Shown: one piece after another, positions 44,854 through 56,671 of the stretch
Layout of the letters: every line of letters begins with the position of its first letter
Position numbering within the stretch: position 1 is the first letter of the stretch
Origin: Whalleya microplaca
Taxonomy: Eukaryota > Ascomycota > Sordariomycetes > Xylariales > Xylariaceae
Assembly (NCBI GenBank): GCA_022497155.1
Contig: MU385714.1
Span: 620,001 to 684,000 of the forward strand
Length of the DNA stretch: 64,000 nt
Direction of reading: 5' to 3'
Position numbers and translations under genes: made by a program
The notes under the pieces: generated by a model
The model's database searches: none
What the model was told of the DNA's origin: nothing
What the model saw: only the letters and a program-made list of their open reading frames with translations

Positions 44854-47114
44854 CTATCGCTCCTCTCTCTCTGACTCAAGAGATTCTCTGCGGTGCTCAG
44901 ATAGCTCGTCGTCTGGAAAGCGAATCGTACGGTTAAACGGTGGAGCGTTCACGCTGGATTCGAACTTGGGAGACCCAGTGCTGCCGCTAGGAGTATGTTG
45001 CGCCTTGGTTGTTTCGCCGGCGTCCGACAATAGTACGGCGGGCTGCACAGCGATGGCACGGCTAGGAATCACAGAGCCTCCGATTTTGAACAGGGGACGC
45101 GGAGGTCTTTCGCCTGGCTCAACTGAAGCGTTGTTGACGTCTGTCCTGCTTCGCGGGAGGCTCGATGGCAGCCCGCTCGTCTGGAAAGGGGCGTCGTTGG
45201 GAGAAGTCAAGGTTCTCATGGACAACGTTCGCGGTAGGTAGAAGCCAAACTTCCCAAGAGGTATACTAAGCCCGTGGACAACCTTTTGATGATGAGTATA
45301 ATGGTAATACGTAGAACAGTTGGGAAAGGGGTCACTTACGACGCTACAGATTACCATGAACCAGACTAGGACCGAAACATCTTCTTCTAGATGAGCTACG
45401 TCCCGTCTTGGCTGCTCCCCACCACCGGGGTTTAACGTATTGATGAATTCAATGGTTACGAACAGGTAGAAGATGGCCGAACAGCCGATGGGCCCAAAGA
45501 ATCCCATGAAGATAGCCTGACGAAGCCCTTCGATTTGTTCGATTTTCTTGTGGAAGGCTAAAATGAACGGGAGACGCCTCAACAATAAGACTAGAATGGC
45601 TAGCGCAATCAACCTGTAGATGGGAATAATTCCGTTGGCGAGAAAGCTGTGCCACGGACATACTGCACCGTACCACATGAATATAGCAACATTGAGCAAC
45701 ATATCAATCGTAGGTTGCAGAGAACTAAAGAAGGCGGTATACGGTTAGCATGCTACCCTCCAATAATAATATACCTAGACGATTTTTACGTACTAAGCAT
45801 GAGTTAGTAAATGTCACCGGTAATAACTGATATGTAGTTGAGTTGTACGAACCTCATCAAGTGTTTCCAGGCGAAACCAGTCATCCCAAGTGAAGACGTT
45901 CCCAGCAATAAAACAAGCCAGGATATCGTCGCTCCCGATCATGCCGCATGTGCCCGTGATGAATAAGGCCAGCGAAAAGGCAAAAACGAGAAAGCTCTCG
46001 CGATCAACAAACTTGCGCTCTTCGCAAAAGTGCAGAAGCTCCTTGGCGATCCAGCCTACGACTGCGCCGTATATGACACTCAGGATGATAGTATAGCCCC
46101 AGGTCTCGCCAAACCAAAGCCCCATCGCGAGACCAGCGCCTCCCGACTCGGCCACTCCGCCGTCACCGATATATTTGATGAGGTACAGCGCGAGGAACAA
46201 GAAAGGGTAGCCGAGTCCATCATTGGCACCGGACTCTGCGATGATGATCTTCTGGAGGTCCTTCGGAACGTTGTGATCGGCGAACTTCCCCTTTACGATC
46301 ACATTTGACAAGATAGGACTATAACAGTCAGCATATCTCTTTCTTTTTCTAGACAGTTTGACGGATCATTGGGAGTCCTGAGACCTGTCCCAGAACCCTT
46401 CAACTCATACATCGAAGGGGGCAATTTTTGCTCCTAAAACACCACAGGGTAATAAATGACATTGAATGCTACTCACTCAGTTGGCGTAACACAAGCTCCA
46501 ATCGCGAGGGCATGGAGGAAAGGCAGATGTGGCACAAGAGCCCAGATCAGGAGGCTCGTTGTAATCCACATCGCCGCCATTACTGGCCCAAGGAGTAGGG
46601 CTAGAGGTTTCCATTCCTTCTTTAAATAGCGACTGGGTAATTGTACGCCAGCAAGGACAAGTTGGACCCCGAGAACTAGACGGGTGAAGTATAACGTCTA
46701 TTTTACAATTAGTCATCAACTAAAATCCAGAAACCCATTGAAATTTTAGAGTTGTGATATAGCCCTGTGAGTAATACTATGTTCCTCCAGGTAGGCTTTA
46801 AGCGACAAAATCTTCATAAAATTCAAAGTTACTCACAATAGCGTCCAGGTTCTCCTGTGAGCCTGCGTATTCGAGTGGGCGAACAAAATTAGCAGCATGC
46901 GGCGAGAAGGCAACGCCAGCTAAGAGAGATATGACTGAGCAGATGATTAGTGCTTAGGTTCGGTCAAACAGCTCGATGACAAAACAGGACACATACGGGC
47001 TTCTGATAGATAGAAACTCTCCTTGAGCAGATACGACACAAGCCCGAAGAGGGAAATCCAACTCCCCAGGACGGCGAGGACGATATTGAAGTTGGTGAGG
47101 GCGAGGGTCGGCAT
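44854..47114 (-). CDS. Plasma-membrane-type Na+/H+ antiporter (NHA1/SOD2 family)
   Basis: Proposed exons: 46997-47114, 46837-46934, 46477-46697, 45818-46318, 45340-45724 and 44854-45282, giving 583 residues. Family strings are unmistakable: ALAIGACVTPTDPILSNVIV, KDLQKIIIAESGANDGLGYP (the Asn-Asp ion site), FITGTCGMIGSDDILACFIAG, DMLLNVAIFMWYGAVCPW, and the end of the membrane domain VVHGLSIPLGKFG. About twelve hydrophobic segments precede a ~110-residue hydrophilic tail. The fifth join is uncertain. A donor right after LETLDE would give the conserved ...D-SLQPTIDM spacing but breaks frame with the only good acceptor, so I used GTGACA at 45817 (a 93-nt intron), which adds about a dozen residues. 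The intron at 45283-45339 is a multiple of three and was removed on conservation. Role by family: export of Na+/K+ in exchange for H+, for salt and pH homeostasis. Confidence 0.87.
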
Positions 47115-48327
47115 CTTCGGCTACGGACTAAAATCCACGGCTTAAGTGACTCCCGAGTCGTCCTTGCGGCTGCGCAAGGATAGAAAGCAGCTGTATGCCG
47201 GCGGAAAGAGAGCGGGTGTTATTGAATCATTGAAGCGCCTGCGTGAGTCCGTACCAGTTGATGCTAGGTACGCCACCGTGAACCGCGATAGAGACGGCTG
47301 GGTGAGACAGAGTCCTTTCACAATATTCACGAGAAGCTTGCTTTGTGCTTTGTGCTTCTCAGATATCGCGTGTCTTAGTCGACTGAGGGTCTTAGGGGGT
47401 CAAAGACGAGTACCTAGCGAATTCGCGAGGTATAGAAGATTGGCGGGATGAAGCTATGAAAAGGAGGGTTCCGTGACTAAGATATCTACCAAACCCAAGA
47501 CCTCGGATAGGCAATATCGCAAAAATGGAAAGATAGATGTTGGGACGGGGAGAAAATGGCGAGATTTCTGGAATTCTCCACTTTCAGACCGAATTAGTCT
47601 GACATTACAACGACGCTCTCGCCCTTAGCGCTTGGCGACAGCTGCTCGCCGAACTCAACAGCAAACGGCGGCCAGAGTCATAATTATTACATGACACAGA
47701 GGCCGGGCGCCTTGATCGTAATCCGTCCTGTTCAGACTGGAGAAGATGAGGACCCATGATACTAAGAGGCGATATGTTCTTATATATATATATATACAGT
47801 TTGATATACAGTTAGATATATTCGATAGTATTGATGCGATCGTTATCGCAATTGTGCCGCCCACGCTCTGATAGACTAAATGCACTTCCGCAACCATTCC
47901 AACCGTATTATCAAACCATCCTACATCCTACGTGGGCTACGATCTCGGACCAGCGGTTCTACTTGCCTTTTTCTGCTTTCGCCTCCTTCATCAAGGCCTC
48001 GGTGCCTATGCAAGATAATCTGGTTAGGGACCAAGACGACCTCCTCATGCGACGATAAACATAGAGCCAGTCACAGGGAGAGCACTGTTGCAATGTACCA
48101 ACTCAGACCCTTGATAGCTTCATCGATGTAGTAGCTATGGGATGCAACGAGCTCCACAATGTGAAATGTGAAGTCAATTAGTACATGTACTGGTATGTTA
48201 CCCTTCGTCCATTCATTCATATTTTGTGGAAACCGACGTCGGCCTCCATGATGGTATCATTCAGTGTTCCCCCTCCGCCCTCGGTCTTCGACTGACGAGT
48301 CAAAGATGCCTTATCATAGTCAGTCTA
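47115..48327. other. Antiporter upstream region and RNase H1 3' flank
   Basis: No gene seen. Contains a short (TA)n run annotated at 47781-47796. Confidence 0.5.
47781..47796. repeat. (TA)8 microsatellite
   Basis: Uninterrupted TA dinucleotides between the antiporter and RNase H1 genes. Confidence 0.85.
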
Positions 48328-49432
48328 TCATCCCAACTGCGCGCCCTGCACCGCGAGCTTATCAGCAGCGATGTTTCCGGTCTCTGACGCATGGCCCTTG
48401 ACCCATTGGAAGTACGTGCCGGTGCCGGCCGCATCCCGCTCCTCCATCTTGGCCCGGATGGCCACCACGAGGTCCTTGTTCTTCACCGGTGCGCCCCCGG
48501 TCTTCCAGCCATTCTTCATCCAGTTCCTGTACCACTCTGTCACACAGCTGATCGCGTACTTGCTGTCGGAGAAAATCCGTATCTTCTGTCCGATTGGCAC
48601 GTTTTCCAGAGCACGTAGTATGGCGGTTAGCTCCGCCCGCTGGTTCGTTTGCACGTCACCCTCGAGGCGTTCGGAGATGTTTCTGCGCCGTTGTGTCAAT
48701 AGTCATCCACTTCTGGCTGGTAATCTGTCCCATCTCACTGACCTGTGATCGCCCTCGCCAAAGAAGACGCCGACTCCGGCGACAGCGTGCGTCTTGCCAT
48801 TGGCAAGGCTGCTGCCGTCCGTGTAGACGTACTGCGTATCGGGCTCGTCCTCGACTGTGAGGGGAGCCTTGCTTGCCGACTTCTTACTCTTCTTAGTCGG
48901 GGGCTCGACACCCTCTTCCAGGAGCGCTGCCTGCGCGGCTTCGTTTCCATGTGTCCGGATGAACTCTACGGCCTCGGCGTGCGAATCGAATCGCTTGTAC
49001 TTGGGGCCCTTGCATCCCTTAATAGCAAGCGATGCGGCGTCCCAATCCGTATAGACTCCCGGCTCTATCCCAATAGCTACCGCGTACCATCTCTGGTCAC
49101 CATCCGCCGTGACCGACGTCTTCTTTCCGGCTACAAAGGCCTCGGCATCGTCGCGGCTCAGGAAGGACTTGTCTGCAAAGCAGTTGTTAGCGAGTGCCAT
49201 TGAGCAATTAAGAGGCCCATGCTATTGCAAACATACACGAAGCACCCCGGTATCCCGCGGTTTGCTCCTGGCATTCCGCCCAAGTCAGATAGACGCCCGG
49301 CTTGACGCCGGCGCGTACGGCGTAGTATTTCTGAGCGTTCGGGTCCATCTTGCGCTTCCGGCTGTTCTTGGCCGAGGCTGAACTGGTAGGCTTCGATGCC
49401 TGAGCTTTCGCGGTGCCCTTTGTAGGAGGCAT
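48328..49432 (-). CDS. Ribonuclease H1 with two hybrid-binding domains
   Basis: Exons 49237-49432, 48743-49172 and 48328-48682 (introns 64 and 60 nt) encode 326 residues. Two N-terminal RNase H hybrid-binding modules are present: KYYAVRAGVKPGVYLTWAEC (~35-81, completed by the spliced YKSFLSRDDAEAF) and RWYAVAIGIEPGVYTDWDAA (~94-142). After a Lys/Ser linker the catalytic domain carries the D-E-D-D carboxylates in YVYTDGSS, QRAELTAI, IFSDSKYAI and the GNIAADKLA end. The enzyme cuts RNA in RNA-DNA hybrids (R-loops, replication primers). The start at MPPTKG (49430-49432) fits a nuclear form with the KNSRKRK basic stretch. An in-frame upstream ATG at 49600 would add 56 residues that look like a mitochondrial leader. 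Confidence 0.92.
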
Positions 49433-50444
49433 GATGAAGGGTAGGAATACGATCTTTTTATTAGGGGGCGAGGAGACGTCGATCGTCCATAGCAATATGC
49501 GGGATCCCGAGGGGTGAGTGAGGCGTTCTACCTGCTTGAAACGCACGGCTTTGTTGAGGCCGACGAAGAACCTGCGTAGTACCGACGGCGCAAGGCGCAT
49601 AAAATTGGCGGTGTCGGACGAGTCAAAGGAATGGCATTTTCATACCAGACAATCTAGTAAGACCTGGAAAAAGGTCAAAGATGCATTCCGTTCTCGTCGA
49701 CCACTCCTCGTCTTTCGGGTGCGTAAGAACCTTGGAAGAGGGGGAATACCTACAACTGCTTCCCAGTACTTTTTATCGGCCCTGTCGGCGTACCACCCAC
49801 ACTGTTCCGCCAGCTACATAGCTGCGTAAGCCCCACAAGGAGGTGCTATTATCAGGATTATGTACATGCGTTAATGTATTCCAACGCTAATATGCAGTAA
49901 GCTACCTAGGCGATAAGATAAGGCCTACGGAATGTGATGGGTGGTCTTCAGCATCGAATTGGCTGAGCTACTTAACATTGAACTACATATGGGATAGCAG
50001 TGCAATACCAATGATGCCCTCGTTACACTGGGACGACAGACCTTGTTATACATTACCTGTCTAGGTAGATATACAGCATGTTATAAACTAAAGCTCACAT
50101 ACATGAATTCGCACAGATTTCTTATAATGCAATTATTTCATAGGTGAAACTATGAACTCGACCGAACGATCTAGCCACCAGATACTCTTCGGTCCCCTAT
50201 GCTCATAGCGTAGCCATAGATGCTTAGGTAGAGCCAACACAGATGGTTGCATAGGCCATTGAGGCACCCTAACAATGTTCCGGGTGCGTGATATGACCCG
50301 TAGTCTGCTTTCCATCACCATAACAGAATTACTAGGCCCTTCCCTTCAATAATACCGGTTCCGACAAGAGGACTACCTAATTCCTTTGCTTGCCTCAACA
50401 TCAAAAAGTCGTCGCGCGTTGGAAGAGACGATTATTGAAGATAC
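49433..50444. other. RNase H1 leader region and TAD3 3' flank
   Basis: The bases up to 49600 are open in frame with RNase H1 and may be leader coding sequence (see findings). The rest shows no gene. Confidence 0.5.
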
Positions 50445-52072
50445 TCACGCATGCATGTGCGGGTCAACCAGCAGCCGCTCGACGTTGTCTGCCTCCCACT
50501 CCCATCCCATCATGCACCAGTTCAGCTCCTTGCGCCAGTGTAGCCCGAGCCCTTGGCCGCCGCCGCAGGGGCCGTTCTCGCACACGCCGGAGGCGCCACA
50601 CACGTCGTGGCCTCGGTCCTCGGAGCTCATGCCGCCGGTCAGAGGCATGCGATGGCGGAAGATGATTCTGCCCATCCGGGAATGCAAGATGGCCATGGCA
50701 CACATGGTGCACGGTTCATGAGTCAAGTATAACTCGAGCTCGTGGCAGAGGTAGCCATCAGGACACGGGTGGTCGGCATCGAAAACGTCCTGCTCATCAC
50801 TGAGAAGGGGTTTGTCTTGGAAGGCCTCGAACTCCATAATCTGCGGTTCAGACCGGGGCTTGTTCTCGGCTCTCACCAGTTTCTGTGCCACCATGCTGAT
50901 AGCTCTCAGGGCCGCGTGGGCCATCGGATTGCCGGTATGGCCAGTCTTCTCCTGCTGAAACCAACGAGCATCGGCTGCAAGAGCGACAATCTGTGTCGTC
51001 TCTCCCTCTTCGGCGTCTGGCTTGGAGACGCTCAGCAGCGGACTTTCACTTTCCGTGCCATTAAGTTGAGCTTCAGCGGCATCAATAGAGTCGACATTTC
51101 CATTGACGTTGCCGTTGACGTTGCCGTTGACGTTGCCGTTGCCGTTGCCATTGCTGTTGCCGTTGCCGTTGCCACCGTAAGAGCCGAGGCCGTTAGTGTC
51201 CGAATTTAGTCTAATATTCTCAGCATCCGTGAGATCGGAGTGAGAAGGCTCTGTCTGCTGCCCATCGGGTTTCACACCGTTTTCCTTCGCAGCAGCAGCA
51301 GCTTTTGCGGCGTCAAACCTTGCAGGGGATGTTCGCTTGATGATGACAGCACCAATGGGTTCTCCAAAGCCAGCCTTTTGGGACTTTCTGGCAATCTGGT
51401 GGGCCAAGGCCATCCATACGGAAGCATCGCGGGAGATAATCGACGTGTTCCGACAGAGGCTGGCCGGGTGGGGACCCAGAGGATTGTTCTTCCGGTAGAC
51501 GGTCTGCCAGAACTGCTGGGACCACATGTTGGCCTGGATCTGCGAGGTGGGAGGTAGTAGGGGAACCGTAATCTCCGCCAGGAAGATGTCATCCCTAATA
51601 TCATCAACGGTGGCGAGACGTCCCACGCAATCCTCGTACACGAGCTCATCTTTAGAACCAAGCAGAATATAGATCCAGCTGGATTTTCCCACATGCATAT
51701 GTCTTGCATTTCCCTCATTCATAAATTGTGCCTTGAGGTGAGGCGGAAGTTCGGTCGCCTTGCAACACCGGCGTAGGTGAGGAAGGATCTTAGCAGCATC
51801 GCCACCGGCCAGTTGTTTTCCAAGCCTGACGACGGGGGCAGGGTTAGTAGATGGCTAGTGTACTAAGGTAGAATTTCGACCACTCACTCCAGAACCTCGG
51901 TAGTACATTTTTGGGGGACTCGCGTCACATAGGCAAGGCCTAGAAGTAGATTGTCTCGTAGCTCCTGGACCGATTTCAGAGGTACCAGCGTTCCTAAATC
52001 AATATTGGGAGGAATAAGCCGCCGAGAGACGGGGTCGAGCGTCTCGACAACTTCCTTCATGGAATCGCTCAT
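50445..52072 (-). CDS. TAD3: tRNA-specific adenosine deaminase subunit TAD3 (ADAT3)
   Basis: Exons 51888-52072 and 50445-51825 flank a 62-nt intron and encode 521 residues. The N-terminal part (SRRLIPPNIDLGTLVPLKSV, LAYVTRVPQKCT, LPHLRRCCKATELPPHLKAQ) is the TAD3-specific domain. The deaminase domain begins with VWMALAHQIARKS, has the zinc histidine in NPMAHAALRAI (~363) and the zinc cysteines in HEPCTMCAMAILHSRMGRI (~432). The catalytic HAE glutamate is replaced (HAA), as expected for the non-catalytic partner of TAD2, with which it makes inosine at tRNA position 34. A long Asn-Gly-rich insertion sits between the first two deaminase elements. The stop TGA at 50445-50447 is part of a perfect GTGAGT donor-like string, so a short extra 3' exon is possible. 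Start chosen at MSDSMKEV. Confidence 0.92.
51101..51176. repeat. Coding minisatellite (6/12-bp unit) in TAD3
   Basis: On the plus strand GTTGCC and GTTGACGTTGCC units repeat for about 76 bases. In the gene's sense they encode alternating Asn-Gly and Asn-Val residues within the TAD3 linker. The unit is a multiple of three, so copy-number change keeps the frame. Confidence 0.85.
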
Positions 52073-55000
52073 AGCGAACCTTCAGTAAGGAGACAAGGTG
52101 TCAAGTCAGGTCTGATCAGGCGTCCGGGAAGGGGGATCGACCGACAAGACGACAAGAAGTGAAGAAGTGATCCAATCAAAGCAAAGACAAGCTGAGAAAC
52201 GAAGAGCCTGACAGTCCACGAGGTTCGGTCCAAACAGAAAAGACAATCCAAGCTGTGATCAGGGTTGGGACTCGGTGCATCATGCCGTGGAGTTCGCTCA
52301 ACCTGGACACCGTAGGCAAAAGCGGGAGAGGCGAGGCATGTGTTGTTATCCAGGCCTAGGAAGGAGGAGGTCGCTCGTGCGTGTCTTTTGTGTTTTTCTA
52401 TCTCGCGACAGTCGCAAGTCGCAAGTCGCACGCTCCAATCATGGAGCACCTGGGTTAGAGTGTTGATGCAGTTCCTACCGCTACAGTCGGGTGTTTCCGA
52501 GTTTGCAAGAGGTCAAGAGGGGCGAGAGAGGTTACGTCGAGGTTATGGTGTGTAGCTTCTTTTCGTCGCAGCTCTAGGTAGCGGAAAGTATGAGATGATG
52601 AAGAAGTAATGAACTTCAATTTTGCTTTCCCTTCAATGAAAGCATGGACCTGAGTAACTGAGGTAACTAGGTGTATCAATGTCCGTGCATAGGCAGTAAA
52701 AGCTTGGTGGGGTTTATCGATAAAGCAACGATAAGAAAATGGTTAACAATGATAAGGTAGGCGACCCACTGACGTAAGGCCGGACAGGGTACATTCAGGG
52801 TCCTTGTCTCTTGCCTGCCAGTGCGCATGCCAATGAACTTGGAATTTTTAAGCTTTCTTTGTTTCCTAAGCCTGCTAAGATTCTCGGCGTAAAACTGATT
52901 CCATACTACATATGACCAGGGGCATTGGAGCAGGCCTGCCTTTCGAACAAAGCGCGGCCAACTTGGGGGTTGGTTTCAATACAGCATTGACAGACTGAAC
53001 ATAGAACTGGGAGCTTCTGAAGAGACAGCCCCTCCGAGGACGGAACAACTGCATCACTACCTACCTGCATGCTTACCTACTGCGTACAGGATGTATATGC
53101 AGCACGAGAAAAGAAACAATTTGATAGATATACCTACATACAGTCTACAGATTTATTATGTGCGAAGATAAGCTTTGTGCTAAATCCAGGGCTGCCGCCC
53201 AGCCATGAGAGTCTAGGTGGGTATGACACCCTCTATTACTCTTCTAGGACGCAAGCCGATTCGCTGTCGAAGGCCCCTACACCTTCAAACCCTGGCCCCC
53301 TTCCGCATTCGTCACGGCACGAATTACCTCATCGTGTACCAAGCCGCAATATAATTGCTATCACCGAGGCAAGGGAAACCGTGGGGTGCTTATCCCTATG
53401 TTGGGGTACTCTATTAATATGCTGTATCCAGGCGGCCTTTACCTTCACAATTCGGGCCTTTCCCCGCGAATTGCGAATTGAGGCGCTGCGCACGTGGGCC
53501 TTGCCCTTTCAGATACCACCCATTTGGATCATTTGAGGCATTATCAATCAAGAGAGACACCTACCTACCTACCTGACAAGCTTGAGAGTCTCACCTCCTT
53601 GTCATCATCTCAGGCCGAGCCAAAGTTTATTCCCTGTGAACCCGTCTGTGTGTTACCTTCGCTGGCTTTTGGCCAGGTGCGTTGAGTTATCTATCAGTTT
53701 CTCAACGCTTGGCCGTATCACGGTAGGTAGATACACAACAGTTCACCACTGCGATTTGTGGTTGGCCCCAAACGATGAATCGGTATGATGAATTGGTATG
53801 ATGAAGTGGTAGAACGATAAACGCGCACATACACCAATAACGATCTCTGCTAGTTCCCCCGCCTGTGTAGCATGGACTCAAACCAAACCTCATGTCACCG
53901 GATCTTGCAGCAGTCAAAGCAGTGCTAGGGGTGCTAGCACTGCTGTTTATGTGCGTTGTTACTAGAATCTGACTTCCTGGGCTAGCTGGCTAGTCGAAAG
54001 CACGGTGCTGCTAGGCATCCCTATTGCCATCGTCTAATAACACCAAATGGAGGAGTCTGCCCAGCGTCCAGAAAAAGAAGCTATCGCCAAGATGGATCTC
54101 CGGTAAATCTCTCGTAGCAGGATTGACCTGCGCCTTGGTGTTGCGTACCTCAAAGCCACGCCCGGCTCGGCGCCGAGCCCAACGTAATCTATTCGCCAAA
54201 ACGGGATATTGACATGGAAGCGGTTGAGGTAAGCCAAAAAGACATCGCCAAGTTCGGAGTTAAGTTGAGGGTGTAGAGGGACGGGAAAGCTGGGGAGCCC
54301 GAAGCGGAAATCGCATGCCCCCTATGCCTGTATGCCTGTCCGCCTGTCTACCTGTCTACCTGTCTACCTCTCATGAAATTCAGCGCACTGCGCGATAAAT
54401 CCCATCCAAACGCTTCGGACTAAAATTCCACGTCGACGAATCAATCGATGCAGCACCTACATGTTATACAGCGTACAGTCTGAGATCTCCAGCAGAGATG
54501 CCAAGTCGTCTACCCAATGACATCAGACAGCCGACGAAGTAGACGGGTGGAGTTGCTGCAATAGGTACTCAACCGCCATGTAAATAGCTTATTGAGAGCA
54601 GGCCGTGAACGAGACTGACGAGTTTTGTTGGCGATCTCTCCCTTCGATAGACTATACACAGTAACTAGAGCCTTATTCACTTACACATGCACATACATAC
54701 CTACACCACTGCATTTTGTACATCGACCTATATTTCCCTCAGACCTTTATTTTAACTAAACCCTCCCCAGTGAAGCTAGCTCTTTCGTCCAAGCAAACTT
54801 TGCCGTCCCCACAGCGTTTAACTTAAGTTCCCAGCAAGCAGGTGGCCGAAGACACTCTGGTGAATGTGCAACTGTAACTGTCCGTGTTACAATTCTATCA
54901 ATAGACTCAGGTTGCCTCAAAAGTGTGTCGACCCTCGGTCAGGAAACAGAAACGCCAAGCCAAACAGAATTGATTTGTCGATCGTTCTGCCAAGAGCCTC

Positions 55001-56671
55001 AGCCTCTGGCACTACACGTACTTTATTGTTTTATTGTCTTCGACCAAGAAGCTATTCACTTGATAGATTGGACTTTATTATAAGATTACGGCTTGGGGCT
55101 GCTTGGCTTGTTTAATACTCCAACCCGTCAGCCTGCATTTTTTTTAAACGATCCGCCAAGGGCCAAGGATCAAGCCGGACCAACTGTTGAGCAGCCGCCC
55201 CGTCCGTCTGCCGGCGTCAGATCAGATAGGCTTTTTGCATCATAGAGCCTTACCACTCTGCCACTTAATTACGAGGAATTCGCAAAGCCGTTGCTGGCAT
55301 CGTGTTAACATCTGCCCACGCGGAAATACATCATCATCTCTCCACCCTGCCTAACTGGCAGTGCCCACATTCCCTCCAGCGACGACGCCGCCGGGCCCAC
55401 CGAGTACAGGAAATACACCACTTTTATGATCAGTTTTTCCCCCTAGCAGGAGGCAACATCAGAGCATCAGAACATCCTCGATCTCTTCTCACCAGTCCTG
55501 ATCGGGCCTTTTGTACGTTTTCTACCTGTTTCCTACGCATATCCGAGCGGTGCCCGAGCCTCTCGGAGATGAAGTGAAGGCATAGTGGTGTGAATGAACG
55601 ATATTAGTTAGTAGGCTGGAAACCGACTGCCCAGCACCTGTTTTATATATTGATTTATTTACAGCACCCGTAAAGGCAAAGCCGCAGAGGCGAACAGGGC
55701 CCCAATATTCGTAAAGGGGACTACTGCACAATTACAGCACCACTGGACCCCTGAAGGTTCGCCGGTCTCGCAGCCGCGCTGTTGATTCGACCCTACTGCA
55801 GGTGCTCTGCAGCACACCGCGTCTGCTGTACGTTACAGCGCGCACTTACAACTTACAAGGGCATACAAGGGCCCTTACAAGACGCAACTTGTCAGCGTTA
55901 GCGCACAGATAGCGCATAGCTACTCAATCTTAGCCCTGAAATCCGCCCCAAGGCCAAGAAGACTTTGGAAACTGGAAACTGGAAAACCCTGAGCGTTCGG
56001 AAGCTTCCACGGTTTGGTTTGGTCTTGTACTGTTTTAAGTACCTCGAAGTGGAATAATGACTCCTCTACTACACGTTAGGGGTACAGGCCCTCTGATTGC
56101 GCCGGCAGACTGCAACCAATACACTCATAAACCAGGTGAGCAAAAAAAATTACATTCACAATTACAATTACAATCACAATCACAGTCCCTCTCTCTCGAT
56201 CCTATTATTACATACATTTCTAATCCCATCATATTCATTCGCGCCCTCCCATTCACCTCTTTCGATATTACACAGTTTTTTTTTCTTCCCGTTTCCTCCC
56301 CATTGCGTAGGTCGTTGGATATCCCGTATAATCATTTCATATAAATCCATCTGCCCCCCATTCTCAACCCCCCCTCCTACGTATTCCGTAACTTCGGACT
56401 ACTATTACATACAACTCCAACTACAACCACTACGACAGTATACATACCTCTTTTTTCTGCCTACCCAATTACATATTTCGCTTATAAGCTTGGCCCCCCC
56501 TTTCGCCCTGCACTATTACATATAAAAAAAGAGAAAAGGGCTGCTGCACGTTTGCGCATCTGCAAGCTCTTATCGGCTGATTGAACCCCTACAAATTACT
56601 AAAAATTTCCAGACCTTCGCCGGGCGCGTAGACAGTCACAGTCGCAACAATCATCGCTTGCCATAGCGGCA
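52073..56671. other. 4.6-kb divergent intergenic region between TAD3 and the PFK2/FBPase2 gene
   Basis: No gene is recognised. A 126-codon frame at 52069-52449(-) ends overlapping the TAD3 start and might be an upstream frame in its leader. From about 56140 to 56560 the sequence is C/T-rich, typical of a long fungal 5' leader for the gene at 56672. A CCTGTCTA repeat lies at 54325-54372. The remaining sequence has no distinctive structure. Confidence 0.5.
54325..54372. repeat. CCTGTCTA-type short tandem repeat
   Basis: Five or six imperfect 8-bp units (GCCTGTAT, CCTGTCCG, then CCTGTCTA repeated). Confidence 0.75.

Noticed and set aside
45283..45339. In-frame reading through the antiporter sequence SDPFPNCSTYYHYTHHQK
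   Set aside because: It interrupts the conserved ICSVVVHGLSIPLGK segment, is bounded by GTAAGT and AAAAG, and is best explained as a 57-nt intron.
54325..54372. Regular spaced repeats considered as a CRISPR-like array
   Set aside because: Units are 8 bp without spacers; this is an ordinary short tandem repeat in a eukaryotic genome.
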